DNA of 64,000 nucleotides from Arachis hypogaea (Eukaryota > Streptophyta > Magnoliopsida > Fabales > Fabaceae). Within the stretch, counting starts at the first letter, position 1. Each line of letters begins with the position of its first letter. Position numbers and translations under genes: made by a program. Location of the stretch: assembly GCF_003086295.3 (NCBI RefSeq), contig NC_092054.1, forward strand, positions 34,750,393 through 34,814,392, in the 5' to 3' direction. The notes below the pieces were generated by a model, which was not told where the DNA came from, made no database searches, and saw only the letters and a program-made list of their open reading frames with translations. This document shows, piece after piece, positions 1 through 12,300 of this stretch.

Positions 1-970
1 ACTATCCAAATAGATCGGGCAAATCAAGAAATCAGCTCAGACAAATATGGATACAACTCATACAACAGCGAAAGGAGACCCCAGGACTCGCACCAAGGTC
101 CAGAAACATCCCTTGGAGGCAGTAACAGAGTAAGGATTCAGGAAAAATCTACAAGTCTATGTCTCGACATCTCCCAGACAAAAAAGAAAAACCTTTTCAA
201 AGACACTTCGAAAAAAGAAAATAAACCACAAAATGTCATCAAAGTTACCATCTTTTTACAAACCTATCAGCAAAATCAAACACGTGAAGTGAAAATCTTC
301 AAAGACGCAATCTTTTTCAGGATCAAACAGTTCATTAATCCAAAAGATTCAAAATCAAAAATGGTAACAACATGCCAAGCCCTAAAAGCATCAACTATCA
401 GGAAACGCAAAAAGGATCATACAAAGTCGAAGAAACTCCCAGAGCACACATTGCAGCAATAATCAGGCATAGCAAAAGCAGAAATATTCAAACTTTTTCC
501 AAGAAAGATCAAAACTTTCTCAGAGACGAAAAGAACGACGTGGAAAAGAAAAAGAGAGAGGAAGAAGACCAACCTGTAATAAGGAGGAGACAATAAACAT
601 TGGGAGATTGAAACAATAACAAAGCCGCACCAGACGATCACCTTTCGAACAAGAGAACGAAGCACTAACAGTGAAAGAAGAGAAGTGAAAAGAGGAAAAA
701 TGAAACAAAGCTTTGAAATTTCAAATGAAGACATGAAGAAGGAAGTAAAAAAGGAAACAGCAAAGAATTAATGAGTATTTAACCTTCACACGTTCCCTAG
801 GAAAAGTGCAACGCACGACGCAATTTAAAAGGAGTAAAGGAAAACGCTTCACATTCAAGAAGCCTCAGTGGAATCAACCGAAGTGCTCGAGCCCGGGCTC
901 TCCAAAGAAGGATCGAAATCCTAAAAAAGGACTCGACCTCAAAAGGAAGACCACGCTCAAGCAGGGGCAC
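1..970 (+). mobile_element. 3' internal end of a Ty3/gypsy-like LTR retrotransposon (truncated by window edge)
   Basis: This AG-rich stretch precedes an LTR and carries no long open frame or recognisable gag, pol or integrase motif. It ends in a short purine-rich run (GCAGGGGCAC) directly before the LTR, where a polypurine tract is expected. Lys/Arg-rich small frames here look like chance products of the base composition. The 5' part of the element lies outside the window, so its lineage is not settled. Confidence 0.5.
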
Positions 971-1446
971 TGTTCATGCCCTGGGTCGAGCTGTATGACC
1001 CGGGCTGATAGATGACAAGTCGACCGACCTCTTCTTAAAGAGTTTGGCCAAATCACCAAGGAGAAGCCCAAAAAGGGCCCAAATGGAGGAACATGACCCA
1101 AATCCAAAGGCAGCCCAAACCTAGAGAGATAAGGGCGGTTCCCTTAAAGATAAGATGACTTCACTCAAAGATAAGATAAGATAAACTATCTTATCCCCAA
1201 AAAGGTCACTCCACACCATTATAAATACACTGGAGTACTCATGTATAACTCATACTCTGATTCTACTAAAAACCTGCTTAATACCCTTGCTAACTTAAGC
1301 ATCGGAGTCCCTTGCAGGTACCACCACCCTCCGGTGACGAAGGATCAGCGTCACCAACAAGTCCAACAAGTCGGACGTAACAACTCCGACCAGTACAGAA
1401 GATCTCGTCCGAGATTGACCTACAGTTTCTGGTAACCCTCGGAACA
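971..1446 (+). mobile_element. 3' LTR, 476 bp, Ty3/gypsy-like
   Basis: It begins TGTTC and ends GAACA, a perfect terminal inverted pair. It has a TATA box in the middle and a downstream segment (about 1256-1330) of the TTCTACTAAAA...CTTAAGCATCGGAGT kind that I know from plant gypsy LTR R regions. The second LTR and the target duplication are outside the window, so this is one end of an element. Confidence 0.65.
1220..1227 (+). promoter_or_regulatory. TATA box of the 971-1446 LTR
   Basis: TATAAATA, placed as expected for an LTR promoter upstream of the transcribed repeat region. Confidence 0.55.
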
Positions 1447-2638
1447 AAACCCATGGAATAATTTGGTAGGTAACTCACTATTCTCTTCTCAGCTAGCTTC
1501 CCCCAATTTCGAAAATTTATGAGCAATTACGTTGAAAATTGTTCAATTTCGGTGTTCAGGATCAAATTAACTTGGTAGACATGCCGGGTCTTGTCCCAAT
1601 TTCCCATTGGTAAGGTGAGAATCCTATAACTCTAGTTAATTCATTAATTTGGTGTTTTGGGTATTGAATTTTGGGAATATGCTTGTGATAATTATGTTAG
1701 GTGCATGTAAATATGTAATATGAGACAATTGGACATGTTGGAAGGTTAATTGGAAGCTTGGTGAGAGTTCTAGTTGCTGGATTTTTGGTGGGTGAGGCTT
1801 ACAACTTTGCCTTGTGGGTTACCTTGGATAAATACGCGGAAAATCGGCCAAGGTATAGTTTAGGTTTCGCGTATTTAATATGTAATGCCCTGTGAAAACT
1901 TAGGCTAGACGACCCTAGGATAAGTAGAAATGTGTAATTATGTTGATGTTTGGTAACTTTGATGGATTTATTAAATGATATGAAGAATGAGAAGTGATTG
2001 ATGATTTTGTTGCAAGTGTGGTGTTGGTGCTTGATGATGAATTTAATTGAGTTTGATAGAGGTTGACTTAGCATATCTGATATTAATTAGCAAATTCTTG
2101 ATGTAAGAGTTGAGCCATTCATGAGAGTAGTGTGGAGCATTTATTGTGGGTAATTATTGAATAAAAGGGTTAAATGTACAGGTTGATATGTGTGACAAGG
2201 GAACTATGTATAAACATGAGTATAATTGTTATTGTCTTGAATTTGAAATTGTGGAGATGTATGTGAATATGTAAGGAGTTATTAAATGATTGAGAATGTT
2301 AGGTGTGGTGTGTTGTAAAATGTATGGAAGGAGTGGGGTTGAGTATTGGTATGCCTTGGTTGTGAAATATTTTGGTATGAAATGAGGTTTTGGTAAAAGT
2401 AGGGGTTTGGTAAATTTTGGTAAAAATTGATTTTTGATGAACTTCGGTAGTCCATAACTTGATTCTCATATTTTGGATGAAAATGAGATTTGTTTCAAAT
2501 TGAAGAGGGTTTTATAAGCTTCAGAATGATATAAATTTTGCGAAAAACCAAATTCTGTAGAGGAAGTTATGGATGCCGGAAATTTGGTGCGAAAAATTGG
2601 AAATTTTTAAAATGCAGCAGAACCAGAGTTTCTGGTGT

Positions 2639-2823
2639 GTGCATATGCACGCCTTTGTGCGCACGCACACCTGGTGTTTTTCAAAAAGTGTGTGTACGCA
2701 CGCCATTGTGTGAACGCACACACTAGGATATGCTTTTTGTTGGTGGCGCTCGCATAGGTGAGGCGCATGCACACCAAGTAGTTCCTGGTTGGTATGCGCA
2801 CGCACACCTGTGTGCGTCCACAC
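2639..2823 (+). repeat. Four pairs of 12-bp GC-rich palindromes inside the Tekay-like LTR
   Basis: Words such as GTGCATATGCAC (2639), GTGCGCACGCAC (2657), GTGTGTACGCAC (2690) and GTGTGAACGCAC (2708) come in pairs offset by 18 bp. Further pairs start at 2743/2761 and 2794/2812. Successive pairs start 51, 53 and 51 bp apart. The surrounding LTR is AT-rich. Confidence 0.75.
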
Positions 2824-3164
2824 GTACTCTGTTTTTCCAGCACCTGTATTTTTATTATTCAAACATGGTTTCAAACCTCTATTTTTTATCCTTTTAACCT
2901 TAGATCTTATTAGTAAGCTTAATGATCAATTGAAGCTAGGAAATTGAGGTAACTTAGGGATGAAGAAAAGAGGAAACATGATGAATTATAAGAGAATGAT
3001 GTGAAAGTTAAATGAATATATGTTGCTATGGCTATAAAGAACGAATGTAAGGAAATGATGATGATAAATGATGAGATTTGGGGATGACTGTGTGTGGCCG
3101 AAATGGTCGATATGGCAAGTTGAGGATGGAAGTTTCCTCTCTTGTCGTGATGTAGATGTGGGGA

Positions 3165-3303
3165 AGGTGGAAAGGCACTCTCCTTTGTATTGATTCCCCC
3201 ACATTCTTCTCTGGTTGCAAGGTGGAAAAGCACACTCCTTCGATGTGGAAAGGCACTCTCCTTCGTGAAACCTCTAGGAGAAGGTGGAAAGGCACTCTCC
3301 TTC
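3165..3303 (+). repeat. Imperfect 20-bp repeat, four copies
   Basis: The unit GGTGGAAAGGCACTCTCCTT occurs at about 3166, 3221, 3245 and 3283 with small changes. It lies inside the Tekay-like LTR. Function unknown. Confidence 0.7.
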
Positions 3304-4333
3304 ATTTAAGATCCTCCTGGGGATGCGCAACCTAGAGACCAATGTCTGGGTTAGCTACCAGATATGTCAGGTTCTGGCAAAGTAACGACACGTGAGCTCA
3401 CGGCCAGTAGGATAGACATTCATCATATGCATTTTGTTTGCTTGTTTTCTATGCCTTATTTAGGATTGCCTAACTGAATATATTATGATACTTGTGATAA
3501 TTGCTACTTGCACTACTTATTTCCTACTTGTACTTGCAATTGCCTGTTTGTCTGTATTTGTAAAACCACTGGAGATGGAGGAATGGAGGAAAGGTGGACA
3601 GATTGGGTGTTAAGATAAAGTTTAAGTTGAGTTAAGAATTCTCTAGACACCTACCCCTTTTATGGTTTCTGTTCAGTAGTTTTAAGTTTTATAATCTGAG
3701 GGTTGGCATTCTAGGATTGCCTCTGGCATTCCCAGGACCTTATATATTATGTGCGTGGCACCTTGACCATGCTGAGAACCTCCGGTTCTCAATCCCATAT
3801 TGTGTTGTTGTTTTCAGATGCAGGTCGAGAGGATCCTCGCTAGGCGTCTGGACTTCTGAAGCGAAGTAGTCTCTGGGTTTTATTTTGATGTACAGTCTTG
3901 AATGTTTATGTACTTAGTTTCCTCTCCAAGAAACTTGTTAACTTTGTTCCTCTTAGAGGTTTAAGGAGAGTTAGGGTTTTCATTTATGTATTTTGGGTTT
4001 TTGGCATATGTATATATGTATATAAATATTCTCCGGCCAGCCTTGGCTTCGTAGGCTGAGTTAGGAGCTAGTTATTTTGTATCATTGGTTCTCTATTCTC
4101 ACTTTCTGTTTATTCTATACTTCTAAACCTTAGTTTTCTTCACACGCAGGTAATCCATATTTCTGAGCGTTGCGCTTTTTATTTTGCGATTTTGTTTTAC
4201 CCCTTTTTCAAGGCTCCTTATATATTACTCTTTTCAATACCATTATATATATTATTACTTTTAGAGGTCGTAATACCTTGCCACCTTAGCTTTATGAGTT
4301 AAGCATAAGACTCTGTGTGGGTAGGGTGTTACA

Positions 4334-5229
4334 TAAGTACTCTTCAATTTCCTCTTTAATTACACTACTTTTGCTACATCTTCTTCTAGTTCAAGTTACT
4401 TTGTTAATATATGCCATTTTGATTTCTTGAGTTTTTGGTTGATGAATTTGATATTTTATGATTTCTATATGCTTGATTGAGTTTCTATTGTTGATATTGT
4501 GCATAGTTTGGTTATATTTTTCATTATCTTTTACAATTTGCCATGTTTTGTTATTTTGCCCACCAAGTATTTGTGAAAATGCCACTTAGAAATTTTGAAC
4601 AGATTTTCACTCATTGACTTGGGAAATGAGTCCCTAGGATACTAGAGTCATAATGTCCGACATTTAATGGTAATTCTTAGGTTGTTAGTTGACTCTTGTT
4701 TCCACTAACACTAGATTTTTACTAAGTTAATTAGTAAGTTAGCTAGGATTTTTGGATTAAGGTCAATTATGCTTGCTTGACTTACTCGTCGATATTAGGG
4801 GTTGACAAAGTGAGATTAACTCATCAGAATTGCCATAGTTGTGGTTATGACAATGATAGAATTCCTTAATTCTCATTTCCAAGTCAAAGCTCTTTTATGC
4901 ATTCATCACATTTTCACTATTTTTGACCTTATCTTCTTCTAATTTGCATTAATAGTCTTTTGATCCATTGCTAGTTCATTTATTCTTTAGTTCTTTTAAA
5001 TTTCCGTTATATGATTGATAACCCCGGTATTTCACAACCAAGAGTGTGTACACCTAATTTGCATAGTCCGAGGGAGACGATTCGGGATTTAAAACTCCCA
5101 GTTTATATTTGTTTTGGATTGTGACAATCTTATATTTTAAACTTTGATTGAGATGATCGATTTCCGGTTTGGACTCAACGGAAGTTATTTTGTCTAAATT
5201 TCGGAACCAAAAAGATTCCTCTTCGTCAC
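4334..5229 (+). mobile_element. Degraded LTR fragment of an Athila/Tat-like element
   Basis: Non-coding. The stretch around 4790-4910 (GGGGTTGACAAAGTG, then a repeated 'ATTCCTTAATTCTCATTTCC' type block) resembles the middle of the TGATAAACC-type LTRs at 44197, 49470 and 58184. The stretch 5080-5110 (GAGGGAGACGATTCGGGAT) resembles the 3' region of such LTRs. Both borders are uncertain; the left one is set by the neighbouring LTR end at 4333. Confidence 0.4.
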
Positions 5230-6225
5230 TTGTCTTATCATAAAATGAGTTTAAAGTAAATAAATGAATTATTATGAACGAAAAAGAATTGAGTCTAAGT
5301 TACAAGGAATAAATAAATCTTCTGAAAAGTGGTGGTAATCAAGCTGTGGATATGATTTGTAATAAGCGGTGAATTGTGAAGAATAAGGAGTGATATAATG
5401 ATTCTTTGGAACATAGGCTTAGATTTAGACTTGTGAGACTTTGAAAATAAAAATATCCTTGACATTGAATTCACAAAAAAAGAAGAGAAGTGTCAAAAAT
5501 AGAGAAAAGGAAAAGACTAAATAACAAAGTTCTAGGCATCAATGACCAAAGATCTAGCTATGTGTCTGTGGTGGTTATGTTCAAGGAGAAGCTTGGATAA
5601 GTAAATCCGAGGGGTGCTTCATCACCTGGTAACTTGAGTTAACTATCTCGGGATTATCGATTGAAAATCCATAATAAAGAGCTACCTTGTGACAAAATAT
5701 TTAGCAATCCAACGAGGTTCTAGACACCAATACCTAGAAGTGATTCTTAGTTATATGCCTGTGGTGTAAATGTGTTAAGGAGAGAGGCTTGAGCAAGTAG
5801 ATCCTAAGGGGTGTTTCAACACCTAATACCTTAAATCAACTGGTTTGGGAGTGTTGATTGAAAGCTTATCTTAAAAATCGCCTTAAGACAGAGCACTTAA
5901 AATTGAATAAATTGAAAGATCCTTCCAAAAAGAAATAAAATATGAGACTGTGGGTCAAAGACTATGCAATGATAATCAAATCTCACAATGTCAATCAAGT
6001 TTAGGTTTAAGTAAACATTCTATCCTAGAAACTTCAAGGCTTAGAGTTCACCCAAAAAGAACAATGAATCATAATCAGTATGCTTGATGAGCCCCATTGA
6101 TTAGGATGAATATGCACTTTCAAATAATGACTCAACTTTTGATCAATCATTTCAATTCTTCTGGTGTCCCTACTCTCAAATTCTTCTTTTGCTTGAGGAC
6201 AAGTAACATTTTAAGTTTGGTGTTG
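5230..6225 (+). mobile_element. 3' untranslated internal region of Athila-like element G
   Basis: There is no coding frame. Two related modules, around 5540-5640 and 5720-5830, each carry an ATGTGTCTGTGGTGG / ATATGCCTGTGGTGT core, then an AAGGAGA...GCTTG.A.AAGTA block and a 'GGGGTG.TTCA.CACCT' tail. The same kind of duplicated module occurs in the 3' regions of A (about 19575 and 19735), B and D. The region ends in the hairpin and polypurine-like tract before the LTR. The rest of G, upstream, is missing or replaced. Confidence 0.5.
6189..6223 (+). promoter_or_regulatory. Hairpin plus polypurine-like tract before the 3' LTR of G
   Basis: TTGCTT-GAGGAC-AAGTAA forms a 6-bp stem (one G-U pair) with a 6-nt loop. 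It is followed at 6212-6223 by TAAGTTTGGTGT, three bases before the LTR. The same arrangement with different stem bases occurs before the LTRs of A, B, D, E and F. Confidence 0.7.
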
Positions 6226-8881
6226 TGATGCATGTGCATCTTAGCTAGTTTAGCTGGCTAGTTTAGTTAGTTTATAGTTTATTTTCATGCATTTTAGCTA
6301 ATAAACAAGTGACTTTATGGATTATCTTTGCATATAGTAAATCATTAATTTATGATTATTTCATGAATATACAAGTTAAGTTTGATGCAATAGGGGATAC
6401 TAAGTGAATTTATAATCATGAGAATTATTGTTGCACTTAGTATAATTGTTTATTTTTTCTTGATTCATGGAATGATACATCAAGTTTTGGTGCACTCTAT
6501 TTAATGATTGATAGGAAATAAATGAAAGAAGTGGTGGTGAACATGCATGAGTGGACGTGGAACAAATGAAGAAGGAATGCTTGAGGCTGGCATTGATAAC
6601 ACCCAGGAAAGAAGCGCCCTGATGAAGAAGCTGGCGTTGGTAACACCCAGGAAGGAAAGTGTCCCCTTGGAGGGCACTAGTTATGTCACAAGTAACCCTG
6701 GGAGTCACACATGGGCGTTGGTAATGCCATTAAGGAAGCGCCCCCTTGAGCGGGCGCTGGCAATGAAACTGGACCAAGTGAAGCTCTACACTTGGGCGTT
6801 GTTAACGCCGAGAAAAGAAGTGTCATCTTGAAGCAACGCCAAGGTCACAAGAGCTATCCCTAGAGCATGAAATATTGGCGTCGTCAATGCCAAAGAACAA
6901 GGGCGCCTAGTTGAAACAACGCCCAAGTCACCCCTAGGTTTGTCAACATGGCATTGGTAATGCCAGGCATAGAGGGCGCCACTTCACAAGGGCGCTGGTA
7001 AGGAAGAATTGAAGCAAAAATAGGGCGTTGTTAATGCCCATTGTTGAAGCGACTGAGTATGATAACACCCATGCCTTGATCTTGGAAGTGTACTAGCTGA
7101 GAAAAGAAGTGCCCCTTTTGAAAGGGCGCTAGCAATGAACATGATGTTCATGAAGCATGCAAGTAATTTATGCATGAGGAGATAATATAATGAAGTGAAA
7201 TCATGCATGAGGTGAATCAATGAAGCTATATGAGCAATGCATGCATAAGGAGTATTGAAGCCCATGACAAAATGTGGCAATGAATGAAGACAAATCAAGG
7301 GAAGAATGGCATTATTAACGCCAAGTATAGAGAGCACCCCCTCAAGGTAACGCCAGAGCACCACAAGTGATCTTGGAAGTTGGCGTTGCCAATGCCAATT
7401 ATAGAAGGCAACCCTCAAGGTAACGCCAGAGAACCATAAGTGATCCTAGAAATTGGTGTTGTTAATGCCAACTACTGGCGCCCGTTGCAAGTAACGCCTG
7501 CGATAGTTGGGGGTGCAAATTTTAGCGTTTACGCGTATGCGTGACAAAGAATTTTGCGCGTACGCATGGACTGAGTGTATGCGTGGCCAGCGTTAATAAC
7601 GCCCATGATAGAAAACGCCCGGTTCAAACAATGCCTACGATTAAATTATTGGCGTTGGTAACGCCACAACTAAAGGACACAAGCTTCAAATAACGCCCAG
7701 TTGAAAGGAGTGCTTCGGATTCAAGCCAAGTTAAACCCAAAAGCCAAACAAGACCCAACTTGGAAGCAAACTTCAAAAGAAAATAAAAGCAGAAGTAGTA
7801 TAAATAGAGGGGATTGGAACCAGAGATTCTGGGTTCGGAACTTTGGGACTTTTAGCTTTTACTTCTTCTTAGCTTCTAGTTTTGATTTTCATTTTTAGAG
7901 AATTCTGGATTGTTAGTCATGAGTCACTAAATCTCCCCATCCTTAGGGAGAGGAGCTCTTTTGAATTGAAATGAATTGATGTTCATTTTCTTCTCTTCTT
8001 GATTCTATCTTTGTTTATCTAAGAGAGACTTTCCAATCTTCACAGATCCAATTCCATTGGAAGAGGAATTGGATCTATTAGAATTCTATGTGTACCTTAA
8101 AAAAGGGATAATAGTGATTCATTTTGAAACTCTTCTCTCATAATGATTTTTATTTTTGATTTAGAACTTGGTATGTGACATTTAATCAATCTGAATTGAG
8201 ATCTTAAGAGTTGTATGGCTTGGGATTAGAATTCATATTTCACCTCTTTTCATGAGCATTGGATTAAGGAATTGACATTTGATCATGTTTAGGGAAATTA
8301 AATTACCAAGGAATTGGAATTGAGTTACTTATGATCTGCCAGAGATCTAACATTGCATGAATAAGAGGAAAGAGAAGTTCATTAATTCAGGAAGATTTGA
8401 CATCTCAAATCCTTAATGATTTAAATTCATAAGCACTTCCTTAATTGTTTCCACTTTCCTTTTATTATAAGTCTTTGATTCAATTATTTCTAGTTTCTTT
8501 AATTCCAGTTTGCTTTACTTGCTGTTCAATTGAATGTTGGCAATTCATTGTTCATTACTTTCCAGTTCTTAATTTCTTGCAATTTAAGATTCTGCTCTTT
8601 ACTCTCCAGCAATTTACTTTTCTTACCATTTACTCTTTTGCAATTACATTATTGCATTTTAAATTCTCAGTTAGTTATTTTTCCACTCTTTAGTTTTCGT
8701 CATTTACTTCACTACCAAGTTATCAAGATCTTGATCAAATCTCATCAAATTGATTGTTTAACTAGAATAGCCAATTGATTAAAGTTTCTTGATCTATTAA
8801 TTTGCATGGGATCGACCTCACTCTTAGTGAATTATTACTTGATTACGACCCAGTGTATTTGTCGGTGGAATTTGTTTATCA
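6226..8881 (+). mobile_element. 3' LTR of Athila-like element G, about 2656 bp
   Basis: It starts TGATGCATGTGCATC directly after the polypurine-like tract and ends TTTGTTTATCA. The right border is supported because the next base starts a readable transposase fragment. Non-coding. It contains the GGCGTT/AACGCC palindromic array (6578-7690) and AT-rich flanks. The matching 5' LTR is not in the window, so the target duplication cannot be tested. Confidence 0.6.
6578..7690 (+). repeat. Array of GGCGTT...AACGCC and AGCGCCC...GGGCGCT palindromes in the LTR of G
   Basis: At least a dozen imperfect palindromes of the form GGCGTTGGTAACGCC or GGCGTTGTTAATGCC alternate with a second type whose arms are AGCGCCC and GGGCGCT (for example around 7107-7131). 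Near 7531-7584 a third vocabulary appears, ACGCGTATGCGT and GCGTACGCAT, the same words that fill elements E and F. Spacing here is less regular than in A and B. Confidence 0.7.
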
Positions 8882-10940
8882 AAATCCCTATCAAGGGTAG
8901 TCAAAGAAGTTATGCCAAATGCATATCATAGGAACTGCATATTGCATATGTGGAAGAATTAACTAAGATTTAGGGATAAACAAGTGAATTGGTGTGTTTG
9001 GGAAGCTGCAAGAAGCGCTACTCCAGTTCAATTCAAGGCTACCATGGATAGGTTGAAAAGTGTGAGTAATGGAGTATGAGAATATATGAGTAAGTTTGAT
9101 CCTAAGGTATGGTGTAGGGCATTTTTTAGTCACTACCCTAAGAATACTACTGTGACAAATAATGTGTGAGAGTTGGAATGCGATTATAGTGGAGGCTAAG
9201 GAGAAGCCGATTCTGACATTGTGTGAGGAGCTAAGGGTCTATATTATGAAAAAAATGGCCACACATAAGAGGATTCTAGGAGAATACAAAGAAAAATTGG
9301 CACCAGTGTAGCAAATGAAGTTGGATAAATGGATTAAGTCAAGAAGTCACAAGTGGAATACTCAGTGATGTCGTGACAATGACAAGGTTATGTTTGGAGT
9401 CTCCAGAAATTCATACAAGCTTGGGGTTAATCTGAAAAATCACACCTACACCTGTAATATGTGATAGCTCATAGGTTAGGTGTACAATTAGCAAATTATG
9501 ATTATATATTACGTTTGACTTGTACAGATATGAAATTTCAATTATATGTCCTATTTGCAAATCTATTATAACATTTATATTAGCTATTCTATGGTAGCAA
9601 CATGTAAGATGGTTTAGATATACTATTTGCATCAGTTATGAAATTTAGATAGTCTATTTTGGATATTCTGTTCTGTAGGTGTATCTTCTGTTCATACTGT
9701 TGCAACAATATCAAGAGTGAGAGCAAAATCAGCTGAGAATTTTGTGTCTCCATTCCTCACCATGGAAGCCATAAGGAAGATTTATGATATCTGTATCAAC
9801 CTTGTAATTAGTGAGGAGTTCTGAGAACCAACTAACCAATTGAAGCCTGATCCACCCAGAATTGTAAGCCCTACTGGTAGACCAACTAAAAGGAGAAAGG
9901 AAGCAATTCAACCTCCTACACCAGTCAATGGCCACAAGATTAGAAGGACTTTCAGGTTACCTGTAGCAAATGTAGAGAAAAGGGCACTATGTCAAAACAT
10001 GAAGGGAACCCCTAAAAATCCTAACTGACATCCATAAAGAAAGAAACAGAAGAAGGTATGTTTGGAAGTTACACTAGTTAATCAAGATAGAAACAAAAAT
10101 GAGACTACTGCTCCATCTACTGATCCTGCACTAGTGGCTGCTCCTCCAATCCAAGTTAACTAGAATATAGAATAGTACCTATTCAATATTCATCCATGAA
10201 ATTCTAAGTTAATGGTGACCTACTTCTTTTTAATGTTGCACGGTGGATCCTCTGGTCAGACTCACACCAACCCAAAGTCTTGGAATCTTTCTTCAAAAGA
10301 AATTAGGGTTAGAAAAGTAAAATGGCCTTGGTTGTGGTTTTTATTTTTTTTGTGTTTTGGACTATTTTCTTGGTTGTTTATGTTGTGACATGTGATTGGA
10401 ATTCCATAGTTATCCACTATTTTTTTGCATACTCTTTTTTTGCAAATAGAACAGGCTAAGTCTAAGAAGAATAAGAAAAAGATGCTAAAGAGGCCACATG
10501 CCCGACAAGATGGACAGGAGAAAATCCAAAAACACTCAGTCTGCTCTTCCAATGATAAATTCTCCTCTCCATTTCTTTTGGCCTACTGCATTATTGTTCA
10601 CCTTATTTTATTGTGAACTAACAAAATCTTCTATATATTGTTGCATAGCAATTCCAAAATGAACCTACACCACCAGTCCAGCTAACTTCCGACTTCAAGC
10701 CCAAGCAGAGGACCTTTAGGCCACCAGCTCCTCTGAATCCACAACAATCAAACGTCGATGGACCCACTTAGCCTGCACTAACTTAAGCTCCTTCAGACCA
10801 GCCTACCACTACACCAAAAAATCCTGAGGCAATCTCCAAAGAAACAGTGGCTGTAGCTAGTGGAGGAACTTCTTCAAGACTATTCAAGTTCATTCCAACA
10901 CCAAATTTTAGGCCACCCAAGCAAACTTAGTTATTTAGGA
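8882..10940 (+). pseudogene. Decayed Mutator-like (MULE/MuDR) transposase, C-terminal part
   Basis: Read in shifting frames, the segment encodes recognisable pieces of a plant MULE transposase in order. First is a VVKEVMPNAYHRNC-like block (8900-8950). Next is ESWNA...EAKEKPILTLCEELR (about 9165-9240), then a KLDKWIK...SHKWN block (9320-9365) before the SWIM zinc-finger region. A C-terminal PTNQLKPDPPRIV...GRPTKRRKE section follows (9830-9900), with a decayed zinc knuckle (9945-10020). Low-complexity tails at about 10450-10540 and 10680-10930 resemble MULE C-termini. Multiple stops and frameshifts make it non-functional. The N-terminal half is missing: the LTR of G abuts the frame at 8881/8882. 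Family assignment is from remembered motifs; the catalytic DDE residues are not in this part. Confidence 0.7.
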
Positions 10941-11691
10941 TGGTCATATCATAAGACATCGCATATTAGTTATTTATTTTTTAGCTGTTTTTGTTTTTCT
11001 TTTGTTGGTAATCTTGTGTTTGGGAAACTAGTAATTGGTTTAGACATGTCTTGTAATACATTTTGCACAATGTCAAAAATATGGTTGTTGTGATTGAATT
11101 TTGGAAACTTTGTCTGATAGTGTTTGTGAGATACATTGTGGAAACATTTGCCTCATAGGGTTTGTTAGTTACATTTTGGAAGTTTTGCTATTGTGAAATG
11201 AGAATATCTCATCTTTGTGTAACTATGCATTGTGATTATGTTTTCTACTTCCTCAAATCAGGATTGTCTGTTTCAATTATGCATAAGTTCTGAAATGTAG
11301 ATAACAAGGATAAATGAATACACAATGTCTATTATTCCAAGATCATAATTTACTACAATTTCAATATTTAATTTGCCTGCATACTCAATATTTACCCACT
11401 TGCAAAACATTAAATTTGCACACAAAAAATCACACTACCAGTATACAGTTGTAACAACACTAAACCCCTTTTCTATTACAATGCCCAACAAAATCAAGCC
11501 AAACAATTTTCACTTGCTAAAAGCACCATTGTCCTTCTCAATATTTTTGTATTCAACCAACTTTTTTTTCTATCTCTGCAATCCTTTCTTCTTCTTCTTT
11601 ATCTCTGCAATCTTTTCTTCCATCTTCTTCGTTGTGTCTGCAACTCTATTTTGTACCACTTCATTAATAGAAAAAGAGGTAATATACTCAT
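10941..11691. other. AT-rich intergenic sequence left of element A
   Basis: I see no gene, RNA or clear repeat here. Short hydrophobic frames (for example 11373-11705) arise from T-rich sequence. The last five bases, CTCAT (11687-11691), are the left target-site duplication of element A. Confidence 0.6.
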
Positions 11692-12066
11692 TGATAAGCG
11701 GATAATTTATACGCTTTTTGGCATTGTTTTTACATAGTTTTTAGTATGATTTAGTTAGTTTTTAGTATATTTTTATTAGTTTTTAAATAAAAATCACATT
11801 TCTGGACTTTACTATGAGTTTGTGTATTTTTCTGTGATTTCAAGTATTTTCTGGCTGAAATTGAGGAACTTCAGCAAAAATCATATTCAGAGGTTGAAGA
11901 AGGACTGCAGATGCTGTTGGATTCTGACCTTCCTGCACTCAAAGTGGATTTTCTGGAGCTACAGAACTCCAAATGGCACACTCTCAATTGCGTTGGAAAG
12001 TAGACATCCAGGGCTTTCCAGAAATATATAATAGTCCATACTTTGCCCGAGTTTAGACGACGCAAA

Positions 12067-12176
12067 CTGGCATTCAACGCCAGTTCCATGTTGCATTCTG
12101 GAGTTAAACGCTAGAAACAGGTTGCAAAGTGGAGTTAAACGCCAGAAACAGGTTACAAACTGGCGTTCAACTCCAA
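12067..12176 (+). repeat. Four palindromic words with a 31-bp period in the LTR of A
   Basis: Words start at 12067, 12098, 12129 and 12160, exactly 31 bp apart. The first is CTGGCATTCAACGCCAG; the others have one weakened arm (GAGTTAAACGCC, GGCGTTCAACTCC). The 3' LTR repeats the arrangement at 20456-20565. Confidence 0.85.
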
Positions 12177-12292
12177 GAGAAGCCTCTACACGTGTAAAGC
12201 TCAATGCTCAGCCCAAGCACACACCAAGTGGGCCCCGGAAGTGGATTTCTGCAACATTTACTCATTTCTGTAAACCCTAGTAACTAGTTTAG

Positions 12293-12300
12293 TATAAATA
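12293..12300 (+). promoter_or_regulatory. TATA box of the element A LTR
   Basis: TATAAATA, conserved at 20682 in the 3' LTR and, on the minus strand, at 31523 and 39259 in element B. Confidence 0.6.

Larger units (their letters stand above)
1447..4333 (+). mobile_element. Long Tekay/Del-like (chromovirus) LTR remnant
   Basis: There is no coding capacity. The last 550 bp resemble the 3' part of Del/Tekay LTRs: a block around 3820-3870 (CAGGTCGAGAGGATCC... GAAGCGAAGTAG), a TATATAAATATTC box near 4017-4030, and a terminal GGGTGTTACA at 4324-4333. The 5' border was not found and no second LTR is visible, so it may be a solo or truncated LTR. It holds an array of GTGCGCACGCAC-type palindrome pairs (2639-2823) and a short tandem repeat (3165-3303). 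Lineage assignment rests on remembered family features. Confidence 0.5.
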
